25,948 nucleotides of DNA from DATCIH01 sp036507955 (GCA_036507955.1 DATCIH010000154.1:1-25948), one strand, 5' to 3'; positions 14,948 to 23,447 are shown, numbered from the stretch's first letter. Notes: generated from the letters alone by a model not told the origin. Made by a program: numbers and translations.

Positions 14948-16075
14948 CTAAACTACTACCATATTATTGATGTGAATTACTTCATCATAATCCTTATATC
15001 CAAGCTTATCTTCAATCTCACTTGATTTTAAGCCCTTTATAAGATCGATTTCCTCAGAACTGTAATTTACTATACCACGAGCAATCTCTATATTATCTTC
15101 ATCAGTTATTGACACTATCATCCCAAGGCTAAATTTGCCTTCAATCTTAAGTATTCCAGAGGATAAAAGACTATTTTCTCCTTTCCTAAGAGCATAAGAG
15201 GCTCCCTTATCCACAATAAGCTTTCCCTTTAAGGTGGTTCCAAAGGCAATCCATCTTTTTCTTGCATGAAGCTTATGTTCCTTTTCACAAAACCAGGTGC
15301 CTATATTTTCTCCATTAAAAACTGACTCTAATACATTTTTAGTTTGACCATTTACGATAAGCATGGGAATGCTGGAGGAGGTGGCAATTTTTGCTGCCAA
15401 TATTTTCGTTATCATACCACCGGTGCCAAGGCTACTTCCAGTGCCACCTGCAGCTTTTTCAATATCAGAATCTATTTCTTGCACATGACTAATTAGCTTT
15501 GCTTTTGGATTTTCCTTTGGATTAGAATCATAAAGGCCATCAATATCAGACATTAGCACTAAAAGATCTGCTTCAACGAGACTAGCTACTTGAGCCGATA
15601 AAGTGTCATTCTGGCCAATTTTTATTTCATCCACCGCTACTGCATCATTTTCATTAATTATAGGTATAACCCCATAATCCAGGATGGAAAATAGTGCGTT
15701 TCTTGCATTTAGAAATCTTTTTCTATGGGTTATATCTTCTTTTGTAAGAAGTATTTGAGCTACGATAATACCATATTCAGAAAATATTTTTTCATACATA
15801 TGCATTAAGGTACCTTGGCCTACAGCCGCAGCAGCTTGCTTTTCAGGGATGGTTTTAGGTTTACTTTTTAGTCCAAGCTTACCAACACCAACACCTATAG
15901 CCCCTGAGGTTACCAAAAGAATTTCAACTCCAGAGTTATGTAGATCTGTTAGCTGGCGTACTAAGGCATCTATCCTATTAAGATTCAATAGTCCATTGGG
16001 GTAGGCAATGGTTGAAGTTCCAACCTTAACTACTAATCTTTTTACACTTTTAAGATATTCTAATCTATCCTTCAC
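14948..16075 (-). CDS. proB: Glutamate 5-kinase ProB with PUA domain
   Basis: First enzyme of proline synthesis: phosphorylates glutamate, usually feedback-inhibited by proline. Residues 1-255 form the amino-acid kinase fold (VVKVGTSTIAYPNG, LVTSGAIGVGVGKLG, INENDAVAVDEIKIGQNDTL, GTGGMITKILAAKIA), followed by a PUA domain to the end (KGKLIVDKGASYALRKGE). A TTG at 16078 and a GTG at 16075 are adjacent in frame. AAGGAGG fits the GTG slightly better, giving 375 aa. Only 23 bp separate it from gatB, with no terminator, so it appears to be co-transcribed with the aspS-gatCAB genes. Confidence 0.95.
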   Translation of the reverse strand: MKDRLEYLKSVKRLVVKVGTSTIAYPNGLLNLNRIDALVRQLTDLHNSGVEILLVTSGAIGVGVGKLGLKSKPKTIPEKQAAAAVGQGTLMHMYEKIFSEYGIIVAQILLTKEDITHRKRFLNARNALFSILDYGVIPIINENDAVAVDEIKIGQNDTLSAQVASLVEADLLVLMSDIDGLYDSNPKENPKAKLISHVQEIDSDIEKAAGGTGSSLGTGGMITKILAAKIATSSSIPMLIVNGQTKNVLESVFNGENIGTWFCEKEHKLHARKRWIAFGTTLKGKLIVDKGASYALRKGENSLLSSGILKIEGKFSLGMIVSITDEDNIEIARGIVNYSSEEIDLIKGLKSSEIEDKLGYKDYDEVIHINNMVVV

Positions 16076-16098
16076 CAATAGGACCTCCTTAAATTAAA

Positions 16099-17538
16099 TT
16101 ATAAGCCTTTAAGCTTAGTTTCTAGCATTTCTTTTACAAGCTTAGGATTTGCTTGGCCTTTAGACTTCTTCATAATTTGACCCATCATGAAGCCTAGAGC
16201 CTGAAGCTTTCCGCTTTTATAATCATTAAGGGAAGCAGGGTTTTCTACTATAACCTCTTCTATTAAGGCACCTAAAGCATCCTCTGAACTAATTTGAGAC
16301 AATCCCTTTTCCTTAATAACCTCCTCTGGCTCCCACATCTTGGTAAACATAACTTCAAAGACTTCCTTTGCTGCAGTTATGCTTATACTTCCTTTTTCGA
16401 TAAGATCCATTAGCTTAAATAAGGAATGTTCATTTACTGGTATATGCTTTGAAGATATTTCCTTTTCTTTAAGGAGTTTTAATAGGTCACCTATTACCCA
16501 GTTAGCAGCTGATTTAGGATTACAGCCTTCACTTACTAAGGCTTCAAAGTAGTCTGCTAAGGCTTTATCATCAACTAATATTTCAACTTCATTTTTGCTT
16601 AAATTAAAGGCGTTTAAAAATCTTTTTATTTTTGCATCTGGAAGTTCAGGTAAGGTTTTTTCAATTTCATCTAATTGTGCTTGCTTTATTATTATTGGAA
16701 GCAAGTCAGGGTCTGGGAAATATCTATAGTCATGAGCATCTTCCTTAGATCTCATGGGTACAGTTCTACCCTTGCCACTATCCCATCTTCTAGTTTCCTG
16801 CTTTATCTTATATTCTTCACCATAGGTGTAGAGCTCTCTTTGTCTTTTTTCTTCCTTCTCTAAAGCCTTTTGAAGCTCTTTAAAGGAGTTCATATTTTTT
16901 ATTTCCACCTTAGCATTCAGTTGAGTATCTCCAAGAATTCTTGTGGATATATTGGCATCGCAGCGAAGGGAGCCTTCCTCCATCTTACAGTCAGAGATTC
17001 CTGCATACTCTAGTATTGCTCTAAGAGTTCTTAAAAATTCAACTGCTTCCATTGGGGAGCGCATATCAGGTTCAGATACAATTTCAACTAGAGGAACCCC
17101 TACCCGGTTATAATCAACTAGGGATATTTTCTCATCTTCTAGATGGACTAGTTTTCCTGCATCCTCTTCAATATGGATTCTGTTGAGGGTTACTCTCTTT
17201 TTTATACCATCAACCTCTATATCTACATAACCGTTTTTACATATAGGTAAATCAAATTGAGATATCTGATAAGCCTTTGGTAGATCTGGATAAAAATAAT
17301 TTTTCCTATCAAATTTATTTATGAAATTAATACCACAATTTAATGCTAGGCCTGCTTTTAATGCTAGATTAATAACCTCTTCATTTAGGACAGGTAAGGT
17401 ACCTGGAAGTCCTAAGCAAACTGGACAGGTATGAGCATTTGGCTCTGCACCAAAGGTTGTGGGACAACTGCAAAATATTTTAGTTTTAGTACTAAGCTCA
17501 GCATGTATTTCAAGTCCTATTACTGTTTCAAAATTCAT
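16099..17538 (-). CDS. gatB: Asp-tRNA(Asn)/Glu-tRNA(Gln) amidotransferase subunit GatB
   Basis: tRNA-binding and kinase subunit of GatCAB, which phosphorylates the side chain of misacylated Asp- or Glu-tRNA before amidation. The start MNFETVIGLEIHAELST, the zinc-site pattern FCSCP with CPVCLG, PDLPKAYQISQFD, DYNRVGVPLVEIVSEPDMR and the C-terminal YqeY-like tail (GFMMGQIMKKSKGQANP) all fit GatB. The frame is open six codons further upstream, but the ATG at 17538 after AAGGAGG is the correct start (479 aa). It overlaps the gatA stop by four bases (ATGA), so translation is coupled. Confidence 0.97.
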   Translation of the reverse strand: MNFETVIGLEIHAELSTKTKIFCSCPTTFGAEPNAHTCPVCLGLPGTLPVLNEEVINLALKAGLALNCGINFINKFDRKNYFYPDLPKAYQISQFDLPICKNGYVDIEVDGIKKRVTLNRIHIEEDAGKLVHLEDEKISLVDYNRVGVPLVEIVSEPDMRSPMEAVEFLRTLRAILEYAGISDCKMEEGSLRCDANISTRILGDTQLNAKVEIKNMNSFKELQKALEKEEKRQRELYTYGEEYKIKQETRRWDSGKGRTVPMRSKEDAHDYRYFPDPDLLPIIIKQAQLDEIEKTLPELPDAKIKRFLNAFNLSKNEVEILVDDKALADYFEALVSEGCNPKSAANWVIGDLLKLLKEKEISSKHIPVNEHSLFKLMDLIEKGSISITAAKEVFEVMFTKMWEPEEVIKEKGLSQISSEDALGALIEEVIVENPASLNDYKSGKLQALGFMMGQIMKKSKGQANPKLVKEMLETKLKGL

Positions 17539-19016
17539 TTTACTTCCTCCTTCCAAAGGTGATTAACAGTTGTTAGAGAAAGTTCTTTTTCAAGGGCATA
17601 AGCTGCATTAAATAATTTAGCTTCTTGAAAATGACCTCCAATAAGTTGTAGACCAATAGGAAGACCTTCCTTAGAGAAACCGCAGGGAAGGGATAGAGCT
17701 GGTAACCCTGCAAGGTTTACATTTACTGTATATATGTCTGCCATATACATCTTTAAAGGATCATCTGTATTTTCACCACATTTAAAGGGTAATACAGGGG
17801 ATACAGGTCCTAATATAACATCATATTTTTCAAATAGCTCACTGAATTCTTCTCTTATTTTTTTCCTTAGCTTTTGAGCTCTATTATAATAAGCATCATA
17901 ATAGCCAGAGGATAAGGCATAAGTTCCAAGCATAATTCTTCTTTTAACCTCAACCCCAAAACCTTCTGTCCTTGTTTTTTCAATTAAGTCATCCACGGAC
18001 TCTATGTTACTTGTTCTATAGCCATATCTTATACCATCAAATCTTGCTAAATTAGAACTAGCCTCTGCAGAGGATATAATATAGTAAGCAGATAAACCAG
18101 CATCAGTTATTGGTATGGATACCTCTGATATAATTGCTCCTAATCTTTTATAAATATCGATGCTTGCCTTTATAGAGGAGCTAATTTCACTATCTAAATG
18201 CTCATTAAAAAACTCTTTAGGTATAGCGATTTTTAGACCCTTAATATCACCCTTAAGACTACTTAAATAGTCCTTATTTATTTCTCCGTTGTAGCTTGTG
18301 CTATCCATTGGGTCTTCCCCTTGAATAACTTCAAGACATAAGGCGCAGTCCTCCACATTTTTACCCAGCGGACCTATTTGATCTAAAGATGAAGCAAAGG
18401 CTATAAGACCGAATCTTGAAACAAGACCGTAGGTTGGTTTTAACCCTACAACTCCGCAAAAGGCAGCAGGCTGTCTTATGGAACCACCTGTATCAGAACC
18501 AAGAGCTAAAGGGGCTATGCCACCACCAACAGCTGCAGCAGAGCCACCGGAAGAACCTCCTGGAACTCTGGAAAGATCCCAAGGATTTTTCGTTGTTTTA
18601 ATACTAGAATTTTCTGTGGAGGAACCCATAGCAAACTCATCCATATTTGTTTTACCTATTATTATCGCATCTGCATTTTTTAGCTTTTTAACAATTGTTG
18701 CATCATAGGGAGGTATAAAATCCTCTAATATTTTCGAGGCACAGGTAGTTCTTATACCATCGGTGCATATGTTGTCCTTTATTGCTATTGGTATTCCTGC
18801 AAGACGTCCTAAGGGAAGCTTGTTTTTAATTTTTTCATCTATTTCCTTAGCTTTAAGTAAGGCGCTTTCTTCACATAAGGTAATATAAGAATTTAAACTT
18901 ATATCTACGTCTTTTATTCTAATAAAAAGTTCTTTAATCATATCCTCTGCAGTAAATTCATTATTTAACAAGGCTCTTTGTATCTCTCGAGCACTCATTT
19001 CTTCAAGCTTAAGCAT
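17535..19016 (-). CDS. gatA: Asp-tRNA(Asn)/Glu-tRNA(Gln) amidotransferase subunit GatA
   Basis: Amidase-signature subunit that releases ammonia from glutamine for the transamidation. The catalytic triad is visible: Lys80 in IPIAIKDNIC, Ser155 in VPGGSSGGSAAAVGGG and Ser179 in GSDTGGSIRQPAAF. These are each one residue away from the S. aureus GatA numbering. Length 493 aa is normal. The ATG follows AGGAGG. It is 11 bp downstream of gatC and overlaps gatB by four bases. Confidence 0.97.
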   Translation of the reverse strand: MLKLEEMSAREIQRALLNNEFTAEDMIKELFIRIKDVDISLNSYITLCEESALLKAKEIDEKIKNKLPLGRLAGIPIAIKDNICTDGIRTTCASKILEDFIPPYDATIVKKLKNADAIIIGKTNMDEFAMGSSTENSSIKTTKNPWDLSRVPGGSSGGSAAAVGGGIAPLALGSDTGGSIRQPAAFCGVVGLKPTYGLVSRFGLIAFASSLDQIGPLGKNVEDCALCLEVIQGEDPMDSTSYNGEINKDYLSSLKGDIKGLKIAIPKEFFNEHLDSEISSSIKASIDIYKRLGAIISEVSIPITDAGLSAYYIISSAEASSNLARFDGIRYGYRTSNIESVDDLIEKTRTEGFGVEVKRRIMLGTYALSSGYYDAYYNRAQKLRKKIREEFSELFEKYDVILGPVSPVLPFKCGENTDDPLKMYMADIYTVNVNLAGLPALSLPCGFSKEGLPIGLQLIGGHFQEAKLFNAAYALEKELSLTTVNHLWKEEVK

Positions 19017-19027
19017 ATAAAATCCTC

Positions 19028-19315
19028 CTATTCAATAATTTTGGGTACTTCAATATAAGTATCTCTCATGGCTTTAGCATTTTGAAACAATTTCTTTTTA
19101 TCTTCAAAAATCACAGGTGTATCTGCACGTACTACAGATTTACTATCCTTATCAAAGACATTTAGATCCACATCTTTTAAGTCCATGCTGTCAATGGATT
19201 TAAAATGATTAAATATGCTATCAAATTCTGAGGTGATTTTAATTACTTCTTCCTCTGAAAATTTTATTTTTGCAAGTTTAGCAATGTAGTTAACTTCCTC
19301 AATTGTTACACTCAT
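19028..19315 (-). CDS. gatC: Asp-tRNA(Asn)/Glu-tRNA(Gln) amidotransferase subunit GatC
   Basis: Small 95-aa subunit that wraps around GatA and GatB and holds the complex together. VTIEEVNYIAKLAKIKFSEE at the N-terminus and VVRADTP with a C-terminal segment ending in ETYIEVPKII-like residues (DTYIEVPKI) are typical of GatC. It lies between aspS (11 bp gap) and gatA (11 bp gap) in a tight operon. Confidence 0.95.
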   Translation of the reverse strand: MSVTIEEVNYIAKLAKIKFSEEEVIKITSEFDSIFNHFKSIDSMDLKDVDLNVFDKDSKSVVRADTPVIFEDKKKLFQNAKAMRDTYIEVPKIIE

Positions 19316-19326
19316 ATAAATTCCTC

Positions 19327-20625
19327 CTAGGGTTCCATTCTTTTAATATCTCTTGGAATAAGGGTAGCTTCCCTTATATTCTTTAAGTTTAATATCTTTA
19401 AGGTGATTCTTTCTAGACCAATAGCTAAACCTCCATGAGGGGGCATACCATATTTGAAGCTATCCAAGTAAAAACCGAAATCCTCAGGGTTTAAACCGAA
19501 CATTTTAATGTTTTCCTTAAACATATCATAATCATGAATTCTTTGGCCTCCAGTCGTAATCTCAAGACCTTTATATATAAGGTCAAAGCTTCTTGTCATC
19601 CCTAGATGGTTTTCATCAGGCATAGCATACATTGGTCTTTTAGGAATAGGATATTCAGTTAGAAAAACAAAATCACAGCTATAGGTTTCCTTAATATACT
19701 TTGAAAATAATATCTCTCCCTCTGCATCAATATTACCCGTAGGAGATCTTTTACCGAACTTATCAAGAAGTATTTCTTGAGCTTTTGATAAAGGTATTCG
19801 AGGTATATTTAATTCTGAAGGAAGTTCCACATTATACATAGCTAATTCACTAGAGCAGCTTTCTTCAAGATGCTTAAATAAAAATCTTAAATATTCCTCC
19901 TCTAAATCCATCAAATCTGTTTCATCTTGTATAAAGCCCATTTCAAGGTCTAGGCTAACATATTCATTTAAATGTCTCCAGGTATTATGAAGTTCTGCCC
20001 GATAGGCATGACCTACTTCATAAACTCTTTCAAAGCCTGCTCCAACCATCATCTGCTTATAAAATTGAGGAGATTGAGTTAAAAATGCTCGTCTGTCAAA
20101 ATAGTTTACAGTGAACATTTCAGAGCCACCTTCAGTTCCAGTGGCTATAATTTTTGGTGTATTTATTTCTGAAAAATCATTTCCTCTTAAAAAGTTTCTA
20201 AAGGCTTCAATGATTTCCTCTTGAACTTTAAAAACAGCTCTTAGTTTAGGAGATCTTAAAGAGATTGTTCGATAATCTAATTGAGCTTCTAAGGAGGCTT
20301 TAATTTCTCTTTGATTTATAGAGAAGGGGAGTGTATCATAATAAGCTTTTCCTAATATTTTAAGGCCACTAACATGAAGTTCAACACCCTTAGGGTTACC
20401 TGGAGCTTTTTCATTAAACACCCGTGTTCCTGTAACTTCAACTGACATCTCTAGTCTTAGGTGCTCAGCTGTACCTTTTTCAAGAACAAGCTGTATTATA
20501 CCTGTTTTATCCCTTAACATTATGAAAGTAAGTTGACCTAAATCGCTTATCTTGTGAACCCAACCTTTTAGAAATAATTCCTCATCTATTGCTTCTTTAA
20601 TTTCCTTTATATATGTTCTTTTCAT
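19327..20625 (-). CDS. aspS: Archaeal-type aspartyl-tRNA synthetase (probably non-discriminating, AspS2)
   Basis: Class IIb synthetase that attaches aspartate to tRNA. Residues 1-100 are the OB-fold anticodon-binding domain (KGWVHKISDLGQLTFIMLRD). Motif 2 is AYRAELHNTWRHLNEY and motif 3 is GGLAIGLERITLKIL. The 432-aa length and the absence of the bacterial insertion domain place it with the shorter archaeal/AspS2 type rather than the roughly 590-aa bacterial AspRS. As first gene before gatCAB it probably makes Asp-tRNA(Asn), which GatCAB turns into Asn-tRNA(Asn). Non-discrimination is inferred from context. Transcription is under a T-box leader. Confidence 0.94.
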   Translation of the reverse strand: MKRTYIKEIKEAIDEELFLKGWVHKISDLGQLTFIMLRDKTGIIQLVLEKGTAEHLRLEMSVEVTGTRVFNEKAPGNPKGVELHVSGLKILGKAYYDTLPFSINQREIKASLEAQLDYRTISLRSPKLRAVFKVQEEIIEAFRNFLRGNDFSEINTPKIIATGTEGGSEMFTVNYFDRRAFLTQSPQFYKQMMVGAGFERVYEVGHAYRAELHNTWRHLNEYVSLDLEMGFIQDETDLMDLEEEYLRFLFKHLEESCSSELAMYNVELPSELNIPRIPLSKAQEILLDKFGKRSPTGNIDAEGEILFSKYIKETYSCDFVFLTEYPIPKRPMYAMPDENHLGMTRSFDLIYKGLEITTGGQRIHDYDMFKENIKMFGLNPEDFGFYLDSFKYGMPPHGGLAIGLERITLKILNLKNIREATLIPRDIKRMEP

Positions 20626-20651
20626 CTTTATCCTAATACCTCCTTTAATAT

Positions 20652-20691
20652 AAAAAAACCGTCCCTATACTGTTAACAGTATAGGGACGGT
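20652..20691 (-). terminator. T-box-controlled intrinsic terminator
   Basis: A perfect 34-base palindrome at 20658-20691 (arms CCGTCCCTATACTG and CAGTATAGGGACGG), followed on the minus strand by seven Ts. It competes with the antiterminator formed by the T-box sequence just upstream. Confidence 0.93.
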
Positions 20692-20932
20692 AAATAACGC
20701 GTTGCCACCCTAATTAGCATAAATGCTATCTCTTATAAGTACAAATTATATAAATAATTAATACCTTTGCCCTGTAACGTGGGCAATACGACTAAGTCTA
20801 CTTTAATAATTTCGGTTAGTACTCTGGGATGTTCTTCCATACAAACCTCATGTCAAGCTTTCACCCACCTTGACTCTCTAAAAATCGGTTTCGCATTTAC
20901 TCTTCCCATCATTGCTTTAACTTATTATATTA
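20652..20932 (-). promoter_or_regulatory. T-box riboswitch leader of aspS-gatCAB, with overlapping Glu/Asn specifier
   Basis: On the minus strand a complete T-box leader precedes aspS. The T-box itself reads AGGGTGGCAACGCG (20711-20698), close to the consensus. Its TGGC can pair with a tRNA ending GCCA, as expected for tRNA-Asn and tRNA-Glu with G73. Stem I starts with TGGGA (20908-20904) pairing TCCCA (20829-20825). The specifier loop shows AGTA (20901-20898) on the left and GGAAGAACA on the right. There GAA (20834-20832, Glu) and AAC (20833-20831, Asn) overlap by two bases, the AAC being followed by a purine. AGGG can pair with CCCT to form the antiterminator in place of the terminator. The known T-box of the C. 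acetobutylicum transamidation operon has the same overlapping codon arrangement. Confidence 0.92.
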
Positions 20933-20938
20933 ATTTAT

Positions 20939-20966
20939 ATTATATTAGTATTAGGAAATAATGCAA
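20939..20966 (-). promoter_or_regulatory. Promoter of the T-box/aspS operon
   Basis: TTGCAT at 20966-20961 and TATAAT at 20944-20939, spacer 16 bp, on the minus strand. The predicted start near 20932 gives the expected leader of about 300 nt. Confidence 0.65.
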
Positions 20967-20998
20967 TACCTTTTTATAAATATACTGAAAATTTCCTA

Positions 20999-21013
20999 GA
21001 TTTCCTGGAAATT
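20999..21013. promoter_or_regulatory. Candidate CodY box between aspS and amt promoters
   Basis: The 15 bases include a perfect palindrome ATTTCCTGGAAAT (21000-21012) and match the CodY consensus AATTTTCWGAAAATT at 12 of 15 positions. It ends 9 bp before the amt -35. CodY control of an ammonium transporter would fit known nitrogen regulation in Firmicutes, but AT-rich DNA can produce such sites by chance. Confidence 0.45.
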
Positions 21014-21022
21014 ATTGATTTA

Positions 21023-21051
21023 TTGACTTTAATGTATATTTATAATATAAT
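21023..21051 (+). promoter_or_regulatory. Promoter of the ammonium transporter gene
   Basis: TTGACT at 21023-21028 and TATAAT at 21046-21051 with an ideal 17-bp spacer, 66 bp before the start codon. Confidence 0.75.
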
Positions 21052-21117
21052 TTTTCTATTGAAAATTGGACATGGGGCATGTTTTTTTCTAAAAATTAAC
21101 AGGGGGCGATTCTTTTT

Positions 21118-22347
21118 ATGGGGAATATCAATGGAGCTGATACTGCTTTTCTAATTTTTTGTACAGCTTTGGTGCTACTAATGACACCAGGCTTAGCACT
21201 CTTTTATGGTGGAATGGTAAGAAGAAAGAATGTTTTAAGCACTACAATGCATAGTTATTCAGCAATGGCTGTAATATCAATACAATGGATTCTTATCGGT
21301 TATTCCTTTGCTTTTGGGGGAAATCATTTTGGGATAATTGGGGACTTCAGCTTTTTAGGACTTAAGGGGGTAGGGTTTGCACCTTCTGCCTATGCACCTA
21401 CTATCCCAGCTCAATTATTTATGATGTATCAGATGATGTTTGCAATTATAACTCCAGCACTCATATCTGGAGCCTTTGCAGAAAGAATAAAATTTCCAGC
21501 ATTTCTTTTGTTTATATTATTATGGTCAACCCTTGTTTATGATCCTATAGCTCATTGGGTATGGGGAGCAGGTGGTTGGATAAATAAGATGGGAGCTTTA
21601 GATTTTGCAGGTGGAAGTGTAGTTCATATTAGTTCGGGTGTTTCAGCTTTGGTTCTCGCTATAATCCTTGGTAAAAGGAAGAAGGGGGATTCAATGGCAC
21701 CTCATCATATACCAATGACAGTGCTAGGAGCAGGACTTTTATGGTTTGGATGGTTTGGCTTTAATTCTGGTAGTGCTTTAGGAATTAACAGTGTGGCAAT
21801 AAACGCTTTTTTAACTACTAATACTTCGGCGGCAGCGGCGGCACTTTCCTGGATGCTACTCGAATATCTATATAGTAAAAAGACATCAGTCTTAGGACTG
21901 GCATCTGGTGCTGTTGCAGGTTTAGTATCTATAACCCCAGCAGCGGGTTATGTAAGCCCAATGGCAGCTATAATTATCGGCTTCGTTGGAGGAGCTATAT
22001 GCTATTTATCAGTCACACAGCTTAAGAAGAGATTTGGTTATGATGATGCTTTAGATGCCTTTGGATGTCACGGTATAGGCGGAACCTGGGGAGGAATTGC
22101 TACTGGTATTTTTGCTTGGAAAGGCATAAATGGAAATGGAGCAAATGGGTTATTGCATGGTGGTACTCATTTGATCATAGCACAAATAATTAGTATTATA
22201 GCTGTATATGTTTATGCGGCCTTAATGACCTTTTTATTAGTTAAAGGAATAGGCCTCTTTATGAAGTTTAGAGTTAGCGAAGAGGATGAAAGAACTGGTC
22301 TTGATATAGCTCAACAAGGCGAAGAGGCTTACGGACAATTTTATTAG
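21118..22347 (+). CDS. amt: Ammonium transporter (Amt/MEP family)
   Basis: Trimeric membrane channel that takes up ammonium. About eleven membrane helices are visible in 409 aa. The two pore histidines are present: H170 in GGSVVHISSG and H318 in FGCHGIGGTWGG. DPIAHWVWG and WFGWFGFNSGSAL are further family signatures. The ATG follows AGGGGG at a slightly long distance. No glnK/PII gene lies next to it in this window, which is unusual but not rare. It is transcribed from its own promoter. Confidence 0.96.
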   Translation: MGNINGADTAFLIFCTALVLLMTPGLALFYGGMVRRKNVLSTTMHSYSAMAVISIQWILIGYSFAFGGNHFGIIGDFSFLGLKGVGFAPSAYAPTIPAQLFMMYQMMFAIITPALISGAFAERIKFPAFLLFILLWSTLVYDPIAHWVWGAGGWINKMGALDFAGGSVVHISSGVSALVLAIILGKRKKGDSMAPHHIPMTVLGAGLLWFGWFGFNSGSALGINSVAINAFLTTNTSAAAAALSWMLLEYLYSKKTSVLGLASGAVAGLVSITPAAGYVSPMAAIIIGFVGGAICYLSVTQLKKRFGYDDALDAFGCHGIGGTWGGIATGIFAWKGINGNGANGLLHGGTHLIIAQIISIIAVYVYAALMTFLLVKGIGLFMKFRVSEEDERTGLDIAQQGEEAYGQFY

Positions 22348-22359
22348 TTTGCATATTTT

Positions 22360-22444
22360 AAGGGACACACCTATGTTTTCAGGTGTGTCCCTTATAGCTT
22401 AGACCGATAACCTAATATTCTCAATCAAATGCAGGTGTGTCGCT
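22360..22444. repeat. REP-like element, copy 1
   Basis: AAGGGACACACCT (22360-22372) and AGGTGTGTCCCTT (22381-22393) make a perfect 13-bp hairpin, and a third arm GCAGGTGTGTC lies at 22431-22441. The hairpin begins 13 bp after amt and may end its transcript. It shares TATGTTTTCAGG plus TGTGTCCCT with the copy at 23862-23963, so it is a repeated element and not just a local terminator. Confidence 0.7.
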
Positions 22445-22454
22445 AATAACGTTA

Positions 22455-22463
22455 TGGTATAAT
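22455..22463 (+). promoter_or_regulatory. Extended -10 promoter element before the TPR gene
   Basis: TGGTATAAT is a perfect extended -10 (TGnTATAAT). A start near 22470 would give a very short leader holding only the ribosome site AGGTGATC. Confidence 0.5.
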
Positions 22464-22483
22464 CAAATTATGAGGTGATCAAA

Positions 22484-23305
22484 TTGAAGCTTATAAGTAA
22501 GTTAATAGTTTATATTTTTCCTCTTATCTCAATTTTGGTGATAATAAATCATGTATTTATTCTTGGACTAGTACTTCTTATCCTATATTTATTATGGATT
22601 CTTCTTCCGTTTATACTAAAAGCAGGGACGAATTATAGCTTGATGAAGTCCACAAATGAGTACAAAAAAGGAAATATAGAAGAAGCTATTAGAATTTATA
22701 AAAAGGTATATGACAAAGGTAAAGAGAAGGCTTCTTCATTATTTATTTATGCATATTTTCTTATTAAGGTAGGAAGATTAACAGAGTTTGAAGAAGTATT
22801 AGAGGCACTTTCTAAAATACAATTAAATGATAAGGAAAAAGTAGATTTTACTGCAAATAGAGCCCTTCTCCATATGAAAAGAGGGGAGTTAATAGACGCT
22901 AAGGATATATTAGAGAAGGAAATAGTGGAGCGGAAATCTTCAGTCATATATGGAAGTCTGGGATATTTATATATATTGATGAACGATTTATCTAAGGCTC
23001 TAGAATTTAATATAGAAGCCAATGAATTCAATAGTACAGATACAGTTATAGCAGATAATTTAGGACAGACTTATTTTCTACTTAAGGAGTATTCTCTTGC
23101 GGAGAAAATATATATTAAACTAATGGAAGAAAAGCCTACCTTTCCAGATTGCTATTATAATTATGGCTTGGTTTTAGAAGCCTTAAATAAAAAATCTGAA
23201 GCCCTAGAGGAATATAAAAAAGCCCTTGGTTGTAATTTTAGTTTTTTAAGTTCTGTTAATGAAAAAACCTTAGAAGAAGTAATAGAAAATATAAACAGTG
23301 ATTAA
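22484..23305 (+). CDS. Membrane-anchored TPR-repeat protein
   Basis: A 273-aa protein. Two hydrophobic segments fill residues 5-50 (LIVYIFPLISILVIINHVF and LGLVLLILYLLWILLPFIL), followed by a cytoplasmic or external part made of helical repeats. Several TPR-like units can be picked out by their A/G/Y pattern, for example IEEAIRIYKKVYDKG, LGYLYILMNDLSKALEFN, LGQTYFLLKEYSLAEKIYIK and YNYGLVLEALNKKSEALEEY. TPRs mediate protein binding; the partner is unknown. The frame is open from a GTG at 22475, but GAGGTGATC there acts as ribosome site for the TTG at 22484, chosen here. It stands alone, with no operon partner. Confidence 0.82.
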   Translation: MKLISKLIVYIFPLISILVIINHVFILGLVLLILYLLWILLPFILKAGTNYSLMKSTNEYKKGNIEEAIRIYKKVYDKGKEKASSLFIYAYFLIKVGRLTEFEEVLEALSKIQLNDKEKVDFTANRALLHMKRGELIDAKDILEKEIVERKSSVIYGSLGYLYILMNDLSKALEFNIEANEFNSTDTVIADNLGQTYFLLKEYSLAEKIYIKLMEEKPTFPDCYYNYGLVLEALNKKSEALEEYKKALGCNFSFLSSVNEKTLEEVIENINSD

Positions 23306-23447
23306 TAATCACTACGGAGAAATTGAAGCTACAAAATCCTCTCTAAAGGGCCTGTCCATTTGGGTTACCGTTCAATAATTTATTTTTTGTATTTTAATGA
23401 TTATTTTGAACATAATAATAGCATCTTAAATAAAAGGAGCTGGCATT

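Noticed and set aside
18416..18708. Open frames on the plus strand opposite gatA
   Set aside because: They are antisense to the conserved GGSSGGS region of gatA, have no ribosome site and resemble no protein; shadows of a strongly coding strand.
20658..20691. Perfect 34-base palindrome as an attachment site or plasmid-type element
   Set aside because: It is followed by seven Ts on the minus strand directly after a T-box sequence, so it is the riboswitch terminator.
20767..20961. A 64-residue plus-strand frame between aspS and amt
   Set aside because: It lies opposite the T-box leader, whose RNA structure explains the sequence; no ribosome site.
23306..23447. Short GC-richer stretch (about 23339-23372) between the TPR gene and the small membrane protein, considered as an insertion-sequence scar
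   Set aside because: No inverted repeats or coding similarity could be found, so there is nothing to support it.
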